Below are positions 1-8,550 of a DNA stretch of 64,000 nucleotides, one piece after another; within the stretch, counting starts at the first letter, position 1, and the number at the start of each line of letters is the position of its first letter. The stretch comes from JBFWUW01 sp050247075 (GTDB taxonomy: Bacteria > Planctomycetota > Planctomycetia > Pirellulales > JBFWUW01), in contig JBFWUW010000018.1 in NCBI GenBank assembly GCA_050247075.1, positions 1 to 64,000 of the forward strand. Direction: 5' to 3'. A program made the translations under genes and the position numbers. Below the pieces are notes generated by a model. The model ran no database searches, was not told the origin of the DNA, and saw only the letters and a program-made list of their open reading frames with translations.

Positions 1-852
1 TTCGTCCGCAGCGCCGTGCCGCTAGCCCCTTTCACCTGGTTCAAGGTGGGTGGAGCCGCGCAGTACTTTGCCGAACCGAGCACCGCCGAGGAATTGACCG
101 CGCTGGTCAAACGCTGCCATCAGGCGCAAGTCCCCATCCACGTATTGGGAAGCGGCTCGAACGTGTTGGTCCGCGATGCCGGCGTGACAGGCGTTGTTCT
201 GCATTTGTCATCGCCGGCCTGGTCGCAAGTGACCTCGCAAGGGCGTGCCATCGTGGCTGCTGCCGGTGCCAGGTTGGGCCAGACGATTTCCGTCTCCGTC
301 GGACAAGGGCTGGCGGGCCTGGAATCGCTCGTTGGAATTCCAGGGACCATTGGCGCGGCCTTACGCTGCAACGCGGGCGGACGCGCCGGCGACATCGGCC
401 AATGGACCAGCCGCGTGACGGCCATGTCGCGTAGCGGCGAAATTGTGGAACGCGGCCGCGACGATCTGGTCTTTACCTATCGCCAAAGCAACCTCGATGA
501 ACTCGTTATCCTGTCGGCCGAGTTTCAGTTGGAACAAGACGATCCGCTGGAACTGGCCAAACGCATGCAAAAGCAATGGATCGTCAAGAAGGCGGCCCAG
601 CCCCTCAGCCACGAACGAACTGGCTGCATTTTTCGCAACCCTCGCGGAATGAGCGCTGGCATGTTGATCGAACAAGCCGGACTAAAGGGAACCCGCCAAG
701 GCGGGGCGGAAGTCAGCCAGCGGCACGGCAACTTTATCGTGGCCGATCCCGACGCCAAGAGCAGCGACATTATCCGGCTGATTGAACTCGTCCGCGAACG
801 GATCTTCAGCCGCATGGGAATTGAACTCGAGACACTGCTAGAGATTTGGTAG
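1..852 (+). CDS. murB: UDP-N-acetylmuramate dehydrogenase MurB (5' partial)
   Basis: This enzyme reduces UDP-GlcNAc-enolpyruvate to UDP-MurNAc in cytoplasmic peptidoglycan precursor synthesis. The reading frame is open to base 1, so the true start lies outside the window; the GTG at 16 is internal, because the sequence before it fits the family's N-terminal region. Visible signatures are the FAD-binding TWFKVGG near the start, the GSGSNVLVRD loop, GIPGTIG, the YRQSN motif (Tyr about residue 155 counted from base 16) and the C-terminal HGNFI and ELE segments. The catalytic proton-donor serine of the type II G-S-x-F-x-N-P motif is a cysteine here (GCIFRNP, about residues 203-209). It is followed after 58 bp by the FtsQ-like gene, the classical order in division and cell-wall clusters. 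Confidence 0.95.
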   Translation, partial: FVRSAVPLAPFTWFKVGGAAQYFAEPSTAEELTALVKRCHQAQVPIHVLGSGSNVLVRDAGVTGVVLHLSSPAWSQVTSQGRAIVAAAGARLGQTISVSVGQGLAGLESLVGIPGTIGAALRCNAGGRAGDIGQWTSRVTAMSRSGEIVERGRDDLVFTYRQSNLDELVILSAEFQLEQDDPLELAKRMQKQWIVKKAAQPLSHERTGCIFRNPRGMSAGMLIEQAGLKGTRQGGAEVSQRHGNFIVADPDAKSSDIIRLIELVRERIFSRMGIELETLLEIW

Positions 853-910
853 GGCAGCCGGTTCGCCGCCGTATTTTTCACCGTTCTGACCTCACGGACG
901 AGGTGCCCGC

Positions 911-1849
911 ATGAGCAAGCAGCCTGCCGTCGTACCCGATTCAAGATCCGCCTCGCCTAGTCCCGATCACGTCAAACGCTGGCAAGCGTTTCTGTTTAAT
1001 CGCGAGCGCCGCGACCAATGGCTGACCACGGGGCTGCTGCTGGCATTTGCCCTGGGCGGCTTTGCCATGTGGCGGCATGTCCGCGGTTTTGTCCTGCAGC
1101 AGGACGAATACCAGCTTGATCCCGCCAACGTGGAGATTACCGACGCACCCGGCTGGATTCGCAGCGATGTGCGAGAGCAGGCATTGCAACAAGGGGGACT
1201 CGACAAAGCGTGCTCTCTGCTAGATGAAGACCTGACCCAGCGGATGGAAGCGGCCTTTGCCGCCCATCCCTGGGTCGAAAGGGTCGATCGCGTGTCCAAG
1301 TCGCACCCGGCCAGGGTGGAGGTCGATCTGGTCTACCGTCGGCCCGTCTGCATGGTGGAACTGCCGGCCGGTTACAACGGCGTTTATCCGGTCGATGCCC
1401 ACGGCGTGGTGCTGCCGACTAACGATTTCACGCCGGAACAGGCCTCGCAATATCCGCGGCTGACGGGCGTTGCGGCGTTGCCGTCCGGCAAAGTGGGGTC
1501 GGCTTGGGGTGATTCCAGCGTCTTGGGCGGGTCGCGCGTTGCCGCGGCACTGGCGGAGCATTGGCAAACGCTCAAGTTGCAAAAGATCGTGGCAGTTGGC
1601 AGCCCGGCGGCGGGCGGACCCGATTACCAGTATCAGGTGCTGACCGATTCCCAAGTCACGGTTCTTTGGGGGCATGCGCCAGGTTCCACCGTATCCGGCG
1701 AACCATCCGCCACGGAAAAACTGGCGGCCTTGCAACAATCACTCGCGGCGGCTTCTCCGGGGACCACGATCGACCTGCGCCAACCCCTGGCCGCAACGAA
1801 AGACCCGCGCACCGCCGCCAAACCCGGTAAAAATCGAGAGAAGTTCTGA
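911..1849 (+). CDS. ftsQ: FtsQ/DivIB-like cell division protein
   Basis: Predicted bitopic inner-membrane protein of 312 residues: about 35 cytoplasmic residues rich in charge, one transmembrane segment (about 37-57, WLTTGLLLAFALGGFAMW), then a POTRA-like region with AHPWVERVDRV and a beta-domain segment VCMVELPAGYNGVYPVDAHGVVLP, which is the usual FtsQ pattern in which 'hPWVxxxxVxRxxPxxLxVxhxExxPvA' precedes 'lvDxxGxhh'. The start ATG has a GAGG ribosome site seven bases upstream. Its position directly after murB supports the FtsQ assignment. In FtsQ-containing bacteria the protein links FtsA/K to FtsL/B/W at the septum. Planctomycetes lack FtsZ, so its role here may differ. The assignment is from pattern and context, not a search. 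Confidence 0.7.
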   Translation: MSKQPAVVPDSRSASPSPDHVKRWQAFLFNRERRDQWLTTGLLLAFALGGFAMWRHVRGFVLQQDEYQLDPANVEITDAPGWIRSDVREQALQQGGLDKACSLLDEDLTQRMEAAFAAHPWVERVDRVSKSHPARVEVDLVYRRPVCMVELPAGYNGVYPVDAHGVVLPTNDFTPEQASQYPRLTGVAALPSGKVGSAWGDSSVLGGSRVAAALAEHWQTLKLQKIVAVGSPAAGGPDYQYQVLTDSQVTVLWGHAPGSTVSGEPSATEKLAALQQSLAAASPGTTIDLRQPLAATKDPRTAAKPGKNREKF

Positions 1850-1973
1850 TCGCCACTAGGCGATTCAAACACCTGGTATTACCTCCCTAAGGTTGCCCGC
1901 TAGGGGCGGTAAAACTATCCTGGGGTCTGCATAACTTCTGTTTGCAGGCGGAAAAAAACCAGGAGATGTGGCG

Positions 1974-4900
1974 ATGCCGCGAATTTGTTCGATTTGCCTC
2001 ACAATGGTTGGCTTGACCGGTTGGGCCGCCGCTGTCCAAGGACAATGGACCGGGGCACCCACTCCACACGACCAGGCTCATCTGCGGGTTGTTCGTGCCG
2101 CGGATTTCCGCGATGCCCAGCTACAGCCGATTGCCGCTATCCCCATTGTCGGCGCAGCGGCGGGCAAGGCCATTGCAATCGAAAGTGCCGCCACGGCTAC
2201 TTTGCACATTCAACACGCTGGCAAGTACGCCGTTTGGATACGAATCGGCGGACCCGCCAAAGCACCCGCGCCGATGCGAGCCACGTTAAATGACGGCAAA
2301 GAGACATTGCTGACCGTGACCGCCCATGATAACTCTGGCGAGGTTGGCTCTGGCGGGCCGGACGGTTTCTTGGCCTACGCCAAGGTTGCACAAAAAACCG
2401 CCCCAGGAGCCGATGTGGCCTCGACCGGCGACGTGGACGACTCGCCAGGCGGCAATGCCAAACAAGCGGCCATTGACCTGGCGGCCGAGTTTGCCGAGGA
2501 GTTAGCCGCGGACAGCGGTGAGGAACAAAAGACCAACTGGGTCACGGCTCAGCGGTTGGAAGAGCCATCACAGACGCAGCCATTTTATTGGTGGAAGCTG
2601 GGGACGGCCAAACTGGAGCCAGGCAACTACCTATTGCAAGTAGAACCGCTGGGGAAGTTCAAGCCCGACCGCGCCCCGTTGGTCGATATCGCGTTTGCCA
2701 GTACGGCCTTGGACTTGGAGTATCCGTTTCTGCCCGACATCGACGCGCCGAAGGCCAGCTACGTCCGCTTTCGCATCGACGAATCGCCCGCCAAGGGGCT
2801 TTCCATTGGGGCCTCGCTGCGCGTGCATTACGACCCTTGGTCGACCGAGTCAGTCTGGTTGAATCCCAACGCCATGAGCCCCAGCAAGGCCGAACCGCAC
2901 AAGCAAGCGGGATTCACCCGCTGGTACCGACTGCAAGATATTGAGCGTGCGCCCGGCTTTGGCGGGGGCGAAGCCCAGTTGTACCTGCGTGTGTCGGGCA
3001 TCGCTTCCGGGAAGTTCGAGGATTGCGCCGGTGCCACGCAATTTGCCGTCGTGCCGCATCAGGATTACGTCCTCCGCGAGATTAATTGGGCCGAACCAGA
3101 CGGCCTCAGCCTGTCGATGGCTCCCGATTTTGAAACGTATCTGCACCAGTTGCGGACTCTGCGCGACCACGCCCGCGAGGATTACGACCGGGCACAACGC
3201 GCAACCGGCGGCCAGGTCTTTCCGCTCACGCGCGATGGATTGTACTTTGGCAATGCTTGGGGCGCGGCGACGGGCCACCAACACGAGTACATGGTCAAGA
3301 CGTTTCGGCACTTGGGGTTTAACTGCGTGGGCGAAACCGAGGATGCCGTTCGCGGACGGCAGTTGTACGGTTGGACCAGCCATGCGGGGCAGTACGCGCC
3401 CGGCGGGTATCTGCCGTTCGATGTGGAAAAAACGCGAAAGCAATACGACGACGATTTCAGAGGTGTCTTTGAGCCACAGCGAGAACTGTTTGAAGGGGTG
3501 AGCGTCTACCAGGTAGCCGACGAGCCAGCCGAGATCTCGCGGGGAGAAATGAGTTCGCCGTTGTGGCGTTTCTCACGCAGCGGCCAGGGAGACAATCTGG
3601 TTGAAAAATGGCTTGACGCCTCGGGCGACAGCCATCTGCACAGCAAATCGTGCGATTATCACGATTGCGTGCTGGAGGGAACAATTGCGCAACTGGGGGG
3701 GTGGGTCGGCTTTCGCGTGGCGGTCGATGACGCCAGGCAGCCGGCCAGGTTTGCCTACTGGTCGATCGGCCGTGTCAGCGTCAGCATGGAAGTCAATTTG
3801 GTGGTCGGCAAGGAGGGGGTCACTCCGGCCGAAACCGCTGGAGTTACGCGCAGGACGGCCGTTGTTGGCCCCAAGCTGACACCATTCAAGATTGTTTACG
3901 AAGGAACGCAGGCCGCCCTATATCTCAACGGGCAACTCGTCCACCAGCATATCGACTTGCCCAAACGGGGTGGGTTTGGCATTGTCGGTGCGACGAAGGC
4001 GTTGGGGGCCTTGCGGTTCCGCCAGATCAAGAAGAACGAGCACTTGTCGCAAGTTTCAGAGACAGACTTTGCCGACGTGGACGAACAGCCCCAGCGGGAC
4101 GATCTGGACCTGGACGATCTGTTGGGCGACGAGGCCGAGATTCCCAAGTGGGCTCAACCAAAACCGCTTGAGCGCCTGGTCCGGGAGGACTTTGTTGCCG
4201 GCGGGGGTGTCGAGGGAGCGCACCAGGCATTCCGCGAGTGGGCCCAGCAGCAAGGGCTGACACCGCAAACCTTTGGCCATGAGAAGTGGGAAGATGTCAC
4301 CATGCTGACGGTGGCCAATCTGGTCAGTTCGCCTGAGGAGGCCCGGTTGTTCTATTGGAGCCGCCGCTACAGCGGTTGGCTGACGCCCAAGATGTTTGCG
4401 CTGGCCAGCGAGGCTATCCGCAAGCATGCTCCAAATCCCCAAATGTTGAACTTCGTGGCGCTCAGCGGCCACTCGCTTTATTTTCCGAGCGAGACGCCGC
4501 TGGACATGTTTCAACTGGCGTCGGACAGCGCTGCCGTCATGCCGGGCATCAGCGATTGGATGTCTTTGGGAAGTTGGCGCTGGGATAGCCATCAGGCGGT
4601 GGCCTTTTCCATTGCACCTTACAACGCCGGGGCACGGCGTTATGGCCAGCCGCCGTTGAATCACCCCATGATGCACTGCGTCTACCCCAGCGAACTGCGG
4701 GCCATGACCATGCTGGCCAACAACACGCGGTACATCAGCTTTTACAACTTTGGTCCTTCCTACGCCGTCACGGAAGGCTACTGGAACGAAGCCGAGGGTT
4801 GCCATCGGGCCGTGGCCGTGACCGCCAATCGAGCTGCCCAGGCCGATGACATTTTGACCATGGCTGAAATGCGTCCCAGCCGCGTGGCCATGCTGTACGC

Positions 4901-6731
4901 CATGTCCAATGAATATTGGAGCCCCACCAGCAGTTTTGCCGACAAGCGGGCTACTTTTCTAGCCTTGTCGCACGAAGGCTACCAGCCCGAACTGGTGACC
5001 GAGGAACAAGTCGCGCAAGGGGCACTGGCGCATTACGACGCCCTCTATTTATTGGACCCTATCGTGGCGGAGCAGGCTCAGGCCGCCATTGGCGAATGGG
5101 TGCGCAAAGGGGGCCTGTTATGGGCTTGCGCCGATGCCGCAATCAAGAATGAGTTCAATGAACCGCTCGATCTGCTGGCACGGACCGGCGTTTGCCAACG
5201 GACTTGGGCCGCGGCGGATGCCGGCCAGGACACTGCGAAGGCAACATCGCCACGATTTACTCCTGTCAAGGGATCAGAGCCGTTTCGAGCACATACCGTG
5301 GCCGAGCAAGGCCTGCCGACGACGGTCAAGCCAGGTCCGCAAGCCAAACTGCGCGGCCAGTACGAAGATGGCCGGCCCGCTTGGTTCTCGCACCAAGTTG
5401 GCGATGGCATGGCCGTCTACCTGGCCCATCGGGGCGGGCTGACTTACACGTCCAAGGCCGCCCGTCTGGGAGGTTACGAAGTGAAGTGGGCCGGTACGGG
5501 CCGCGCGATGATCGCCGCGCCGCTGGCCGAAGCGCAGATCGAACGGGAGTTGACCGTCAGCGAACCGACAGTCATGGCCGCGCCTTTATCGAGCGAGGCG
5601 GGCACGGTAATCGCCCTGTATAACATGCGAGCCGTGCCATTGCACAAGGTGCGGTTGAGCCTGAAGGAACCGGCCAAACCTCACAGCGTAGCCACCTTTA
5701 GCGGTTTGTCGCTGGTGCCGCTGGATTACTCCTTCAGGGACGGGCGCGTTGAAATGGAACTGCCGGAACTGGCCACCGGGCAAATGGTCATCGTCCGCCG
5801 GCGTGCAGCGCCAGAGGATGGCCGGCTGGTGGATATTTTGACCCGCACGCGCGAGCAGTTGAAGTCCAACGACTGGCGGGCCCTTTCGACCGGCGCGTTC
5901 ATGGCCGGTACTCAACCACAGTGGAAACTGTCCAGCGAAGTAATGCCGCTCGTTTCCCACGAGTCGTGGCAGGTCCGCCAGGCCGCTGTCGAGGCGTTGG
6001 GCAAACTGAAAGACAAAGATGCCACCACCGGCCTGCTAAAGCTGTTGGAAACCGAGACTGACTCCCACGTCGTGGGCGATACGCTGGTGGCATTGGCGCG
6101 GCTGGGAAATCCCCGGGCGGCCCAACTTTGGTCCGATGGCTCTCTGGGCACTGCGCAGCCGTTCGTGCGGCAGCAAGCCCTTGTAGCGGCCAGCGAACTG
6201 GCGAGGGCCGGCAAGTTGGAGGCCGGTTTTGATATCGATCCCGGGTTGGCCGACAGCGACTTGCGCGTCCGCCGTGAAGCGATCAAGCTTTTGGGGTTGA
6301 CCGCTCCGCGGCGCGCCGCGGAGGTGGCGGCTACGGCTTATTCACCAGGCGGCCGCGATCCTCAAGAACAAGCAACCTGGGCCGAGGCCATCGCCGCCAA
6401 CGATGCCGCGTTCGACGCCGTCTTGGAACAGCCCAAGCTGGCTGGCAACGATCTGTTGATCGGCCTGAGCAGTCACCGGGCCGATGCTCGCCTCGCCGCG
6501 ATTTTGGCCAAATTGCCCGCAGATATCAGCGATGCACAAGCCTCCGCGATCGTCGCGGCGGCCATTCACCAGCACGATCAAAAGCTGGCCCGGCATCTCT
6601 TTGAAAACCGAGCCCAACTCCACAAGACCGTGCAGGCGTATTTGCCGCTAATTCTGGAACACGCCTACGACGCCCAGTTAGGAAGTGTCCTGACGGACTG
6701 GGAGAACTACCTCGCGGACTCGCCAGAATAA
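1974..6731 (+). CDS. Giant secreted multidomain protein (glycosidase-like, LamG-like, GATase-like, HEAT)
   Basis: 1585-residue secreted protein. The ATG at 1974 is chosen over a GTG six bases earlier because AGGAG sits eight bases upstream; the N-terminus MPRICSICLTMVGLTGWAAAVQG is a signal peptide (cleavage about residue 25). Residues about 60-400 hold beta-rich carbohydrate-binding-like sequence. Residues about 400-525 look like the first half of a TIM-barrel glycoside hydrolase, ending in VADEPAE. A LamG/concanavalin-like beta-sandwich (about 540-695) follows, then more barrel-like sequence (about 730-960), a segment resembling the flavodoxin/GATase-like 'trimerisation' domain of GH42 beta-galactosidases (about 962-1075), and C-terminal HEAT-like repeats (about 1318-1585). 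It probably acts on polysaccharide outside the cytoplasm, but catalytic residues cannot be assigned with certainty. It stands alone between ftsQ and rnd. Confidence 0.75.
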   Translation: MPRICSICLTMVGLTGWAAAVQGQWTGAPTPHDQAHLRVVRAADFRDAQLQPIAAIPIVGAAAGKAIAIESAATATLHIQHAGKYAVWIRIGGPAKAPAPMRATLNDGKETLLTVTAHDNSGEVGSGGPDGFLAYAKVAQKTAPGADVASTGDVDDSPGGNAKQAAIDLAAEFAEELAADSGEEQKTNWVTAQRLEEPSQTQPFYWWKLGTAKLEPGNYLLQVEPLGKFKPDRAPLVDIAFASTALDLEYPFLPDIDAPKASYVRFRIDESPAKGLSIGASLRVHYDPWSTESVWLNPNAMSPSKAEPHKQAGFTRWYRLQDIERAPGFGGGEAQLYLRVSGIASGKFEDCAGATQFAVVPHQDYVLREINWAEPDGLSLSMAPDFETYLHQLRTLRDHAREDYDRAQRATGGQVFPLTRDGLYFGNAWGAATGHQHEYMVKTFRHLGFNCVGETEDAVRGRQLYGWTSHAGQYAPGGYLPFDVEKTRKQYDDDFRGVFEPQRELFEGVSVYQVADEPAEISRGEMSSPLWRFSRSGQGDNLVEKWLDASGDSHLHSKSCDYHDCVLEGTIAQLGGWVGFRVAVDDARQPARFAYWSIGRVSVSMEVNLVVGKEGVTPAETAGVTRRTAVVGPKLTPFKIVYEGTQAALYLNGQLVHQHIDLPKRGGFGIVGATKALGALRFRQIKKNEHLSQVSETDFADVDEQPQRDDLDLDDLLGDEAEIPKWAQPKPLERLVREDFVAGGGVEGAHQAFREWAQQQGLTPQTFGHEKWEDVTMLTVANLVSSPEEARLFYWSRRYSGWLTPKMFALASEAIRKHAPNPQMLNFVALSGHSLYFPSETPLDMFQLASDSAAVMPGISDWMSLGSWRWDSHQAVAFSIAPYNAGARRYGQPPLNHPMMHCVYPSELRAMTMLANNTRYISFYNFGPSYAVTEGYWNEAEGCHRAVAVTANRAAQADDILTMAEMRPSRVAMLYAMSNEYWSPTSSFADKRATFLALSHEGYQPELVTEEQVAQGALAHYDALYLLDPIVAEQAQAAIGEWVRKGGLLWACADAAIKNEFNEPLDLLARTGVCQRTWAAADAGQDTAKATSPRFTPVKGSEPFRAHTVAEQGLPTTVKPGPQAKLRGQYEDGRPAWFSHQVGDGMAVYLAHRGGLTYTSKAARLGGYEVKWAGTGRAMIAAPLAEAQIERELTVSEPTVMAAPLSSEAGTVIALYNMRAVPLHKVRLSLKEPAKPHSVATFSGLSLVPLDYSFRDGRVEMELPELATGQMVIVRRRAAPEDGRLVDILTRTREQLKSNDWRALSTGAFMAGTQPQWKLSSEVMPLVSHESWQVRQAAVEALGKLKDKDATTGLLKLLETETDSHVVGDTLVALARLGNPRAAQLWSDGSLGTAQPFVRQQALVAASELARAGKLEAGFDIDPGLADSDLRVRREAIKLLGLTAPRRAAEVAATAYSPGGRDPQEQATWAEAIAANDAAFDAVLEQPKLAGNDLLIGLSSHRADARLAAILAKLPADISDAQASAIVAAAIHQHDQKLARHLFENRAQLHKTVQAYLPLILEHAYDAQLGSVLTDWENYLADSPE

Positions 6732-6910
6732 GGAACTGCCGCCAAACAGCCTCGTCCGACCGAGCCATCGTGGCAATAACCTGCGCAGCCATTTCCGGCG
6801 TAGCCAGCAACCGCCACCGTAACGTAAGATGTGCGGCGGGCATGTGCCTGGATCAATCCAGTCGAGCCGGGGCCTCGGTTCCTTTCGTGCTGCCATAAGG
6901 ATTTTTTGTT

Positions 6911-8101
6911 TTGTCGCACACGTTGATTAAAACGGACGCGGAACTCGCGGCCTTTTGCGGCCGCATGGCGCAGGCCAGCCGCATTGCCTTCGATACCGAG
7001 TTTGTCTCGGAGCATACCTATCGGCCCTTACTCTGCCTGGTGCAGGTGGCCGTGGGAGAGGAAGAAGCGGTCATCGACCCGCTGGCCGGCCTCGAAATGC
7101 AGCCTTTTTGGGAGCTGATTGTCGAGCCGGGACGCGAGATTGTCGTCCATGCCGGACGCGAGGAAATGGCCTTCTGCCTGGAAGCTGTCGGCCGCATGCC
7201 CGAAAACCTGTTCGACGTGCAATTGGCGGCCGGGCTGATCGGAATGGAGTATCCGGCGGGTTACGGCAACCTCATTTCGCGCGTCTTGAACAAGAAAACC
7301 CACAAGGCAGAAACACGCACCGACTGGCGCAGGCGTCCGTTGTGCGACAAGCAAGTCGCCTACGCGGTGGATGACGTGCGGTATCTATTTCCCATCCGCG
7401 ACAAGATCGGCGAACGCCTGGCGGAACTGGGCCGGCTGGAGTGGCTCAAGGATGAGGGCCTAGCCTGGCAGCAAAGCGTGAACCATTCGCTAGGGCCCGA
7501 GCGCTGGCGGCGCGTGTCGGGCAGCTCCACCTTGGCCAGCCGGGGACTGGCCATCATCCGTGAGCTATGGAAATGGCGAGACGAAGAGGCCCGCCGCCGT
7601 AATCGGCCCTCGCGGCAAACGCTGCGCGACGACCTGATTGTGGAATTGGCCAAGCGCCGCAGTGACGACCCCAAGCAAATCGCCGCGGTTCGCGGGTTTG
7701 AGCGGGGCGATCTGAAAAGGGCCATTCCCGACCTGGCCAAGGCAATCAAAGCGGCTTTGGAACTTCCCGACGCTGAATGCCCGCGGACGATCCGCCGCGA
7801 GCCCAACTCGCACTTGGCGATGATCGGCCAGTTCCTATCGTCTGCCTTGTCCAGCATTTGCCGCCAGCAAGAAGTCGCCCCCAGCCTGGTCGGCACGGTC
7901 GACGATGTCCGCGAACTGGTCGCCTATCGCATGGGGGGCAGCCGAAGCCGGAGTGAACTCCCGGAACTAATGCGCGGCTGGCGGGCGCAAGTCGTGGGCC
8001 AGGTTTTGGACGATCTGCTAGCCGGCCGCGTCGCCATCCGCATTCAAGACCCGGAATCTGACCATCCGCTAGCCATCGAGCCGGTAACGCAGCAGGCATA
8101 G
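6911..8101 (+). CDS. rnd: Ribonuclease D
   Basis: 3'-5' exoribonuclease of the DEDDy family, acting in the cytoplasm on tRNA and other stable-RNA 3' ends. The 396 residues show exonuclease motif I DTEF (Asp28/Glu30), motif II NLFDVQLAA, and motif III YAVDDVRYL (about 151-159) with the Tyr and Asp of the DEDDy class. An HRDC region follows (about 208-290, ending DDPKQIAAVRGF), as in the normal RNase D layout. The start is TTG at 6911, with AAGG about ten bases upstream; no ATG lies close enough to keep the DTEF strand intact. There is no obvious operon partner; the upstream 179 bp carries no gene. Confidence 0.93.
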   Translation: MSHTLIKTDAELAAFCGRMAQASRIAFDTEFVSEHTYRPLLCLVQVAVGEEEAVIDPLAGLEMQPFWELIVEPGREIVVHAGREEMAFCLEAVGRMPENLFDVQLAAGLIGMEYPAGYGNLISRVLNKKTHKAETRTDWRRRPLCDKQVAYAVDDVRYLFPIRDKIGERLAELGRLEWLKDEGLAWQQSVNHSLGPERWRRVSGSSTLASRGLAIIRELWKWRDEEARRRNRPSRQTLRDDLIVELAKRRSDDPKQIAAVRGFERGDLKRAIPDLAKAIKAALELPDAECPRTIRREPNSHLAMIGQFLSSALSSICRQQEVAPSLVGTVDDVRELVAYRMGGSRSRSELPELMRGWRAQVVGQVLDDLLAGRVAIRIQDPESDHPLAIEPVTQQA

Positions 8102-8135
8102 GCTATTAAAGTTGCGAGATGCGGGGGCGGCGACG

Positions 8136-8534
8136 ATGGTCAAGAATTGGCTAAGATGGTGCCTGATCTTGATCGGCATCGTCGTTATGTACGCGATCAC
8201 TATGCTGGCCTTGCCGATGATTACGCACGAACGTTACATGCGTGCATTACAGCAACGAGATATTCGAGCGGCAAACCGCCTATGCGATAAAAGCAGTTTC
8301 TACCTCGACCATGTCGAGAGCGACGGTTCCATCGGGTTCTTCATGCGCTGGCCAGAGACCCCCGGCTTTGCTAGGTCCGCATTATTGCCCGACGACCTTG
8401 CTTATAGACTCGACTGCGACGTCAAGCGAAGTCCGCTCGACTGGGTAATGGGGCGTTCGGCCGCAGGGCGCAGCTCCATGTTTTTTGGCCATCTTGAAGT
8501 CGTCCGCGGCACGGTAAGGTTTGCACCGGACTGA
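8136..8534 (+). CDS. Small single-pass membrane protein, unknown
   Basis: Protein of 132 residues, not recognised. The ATG at 8136 is preferred to a TTG at 8112 because a hydrophobic membrane segment (about residues 8-28, CLILIGIVVMYAITMLALPM) then sits right at the N-terminus. The rest is polar and mixed alpha/beta with two cysteines. It begins 34 bases after the rnd stop and its end lies just before the FAD enzyme start, so the three may be co-transcribed. It has an atypically high share of Met and Arg but no motif that suggests a function. Coding is supported by an intact frame, position between two genes on the same strand and a plausible membrane anchor. Confidence 0.6.
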   Translation: MVKNWLRWCLILIGIVVMYAITMLALPMITHERYMRALQQRDIRAANRLCDKSSFYLDHVESDGSIGFFMRWPETPGFARSALLPDDLAYRLDCDVKRSPLDWVMGRSAAGRSSMFFGHLEVVRGTVRFAPD

Positions 8535-8550
8535 GACCAGCCTGCATCAT

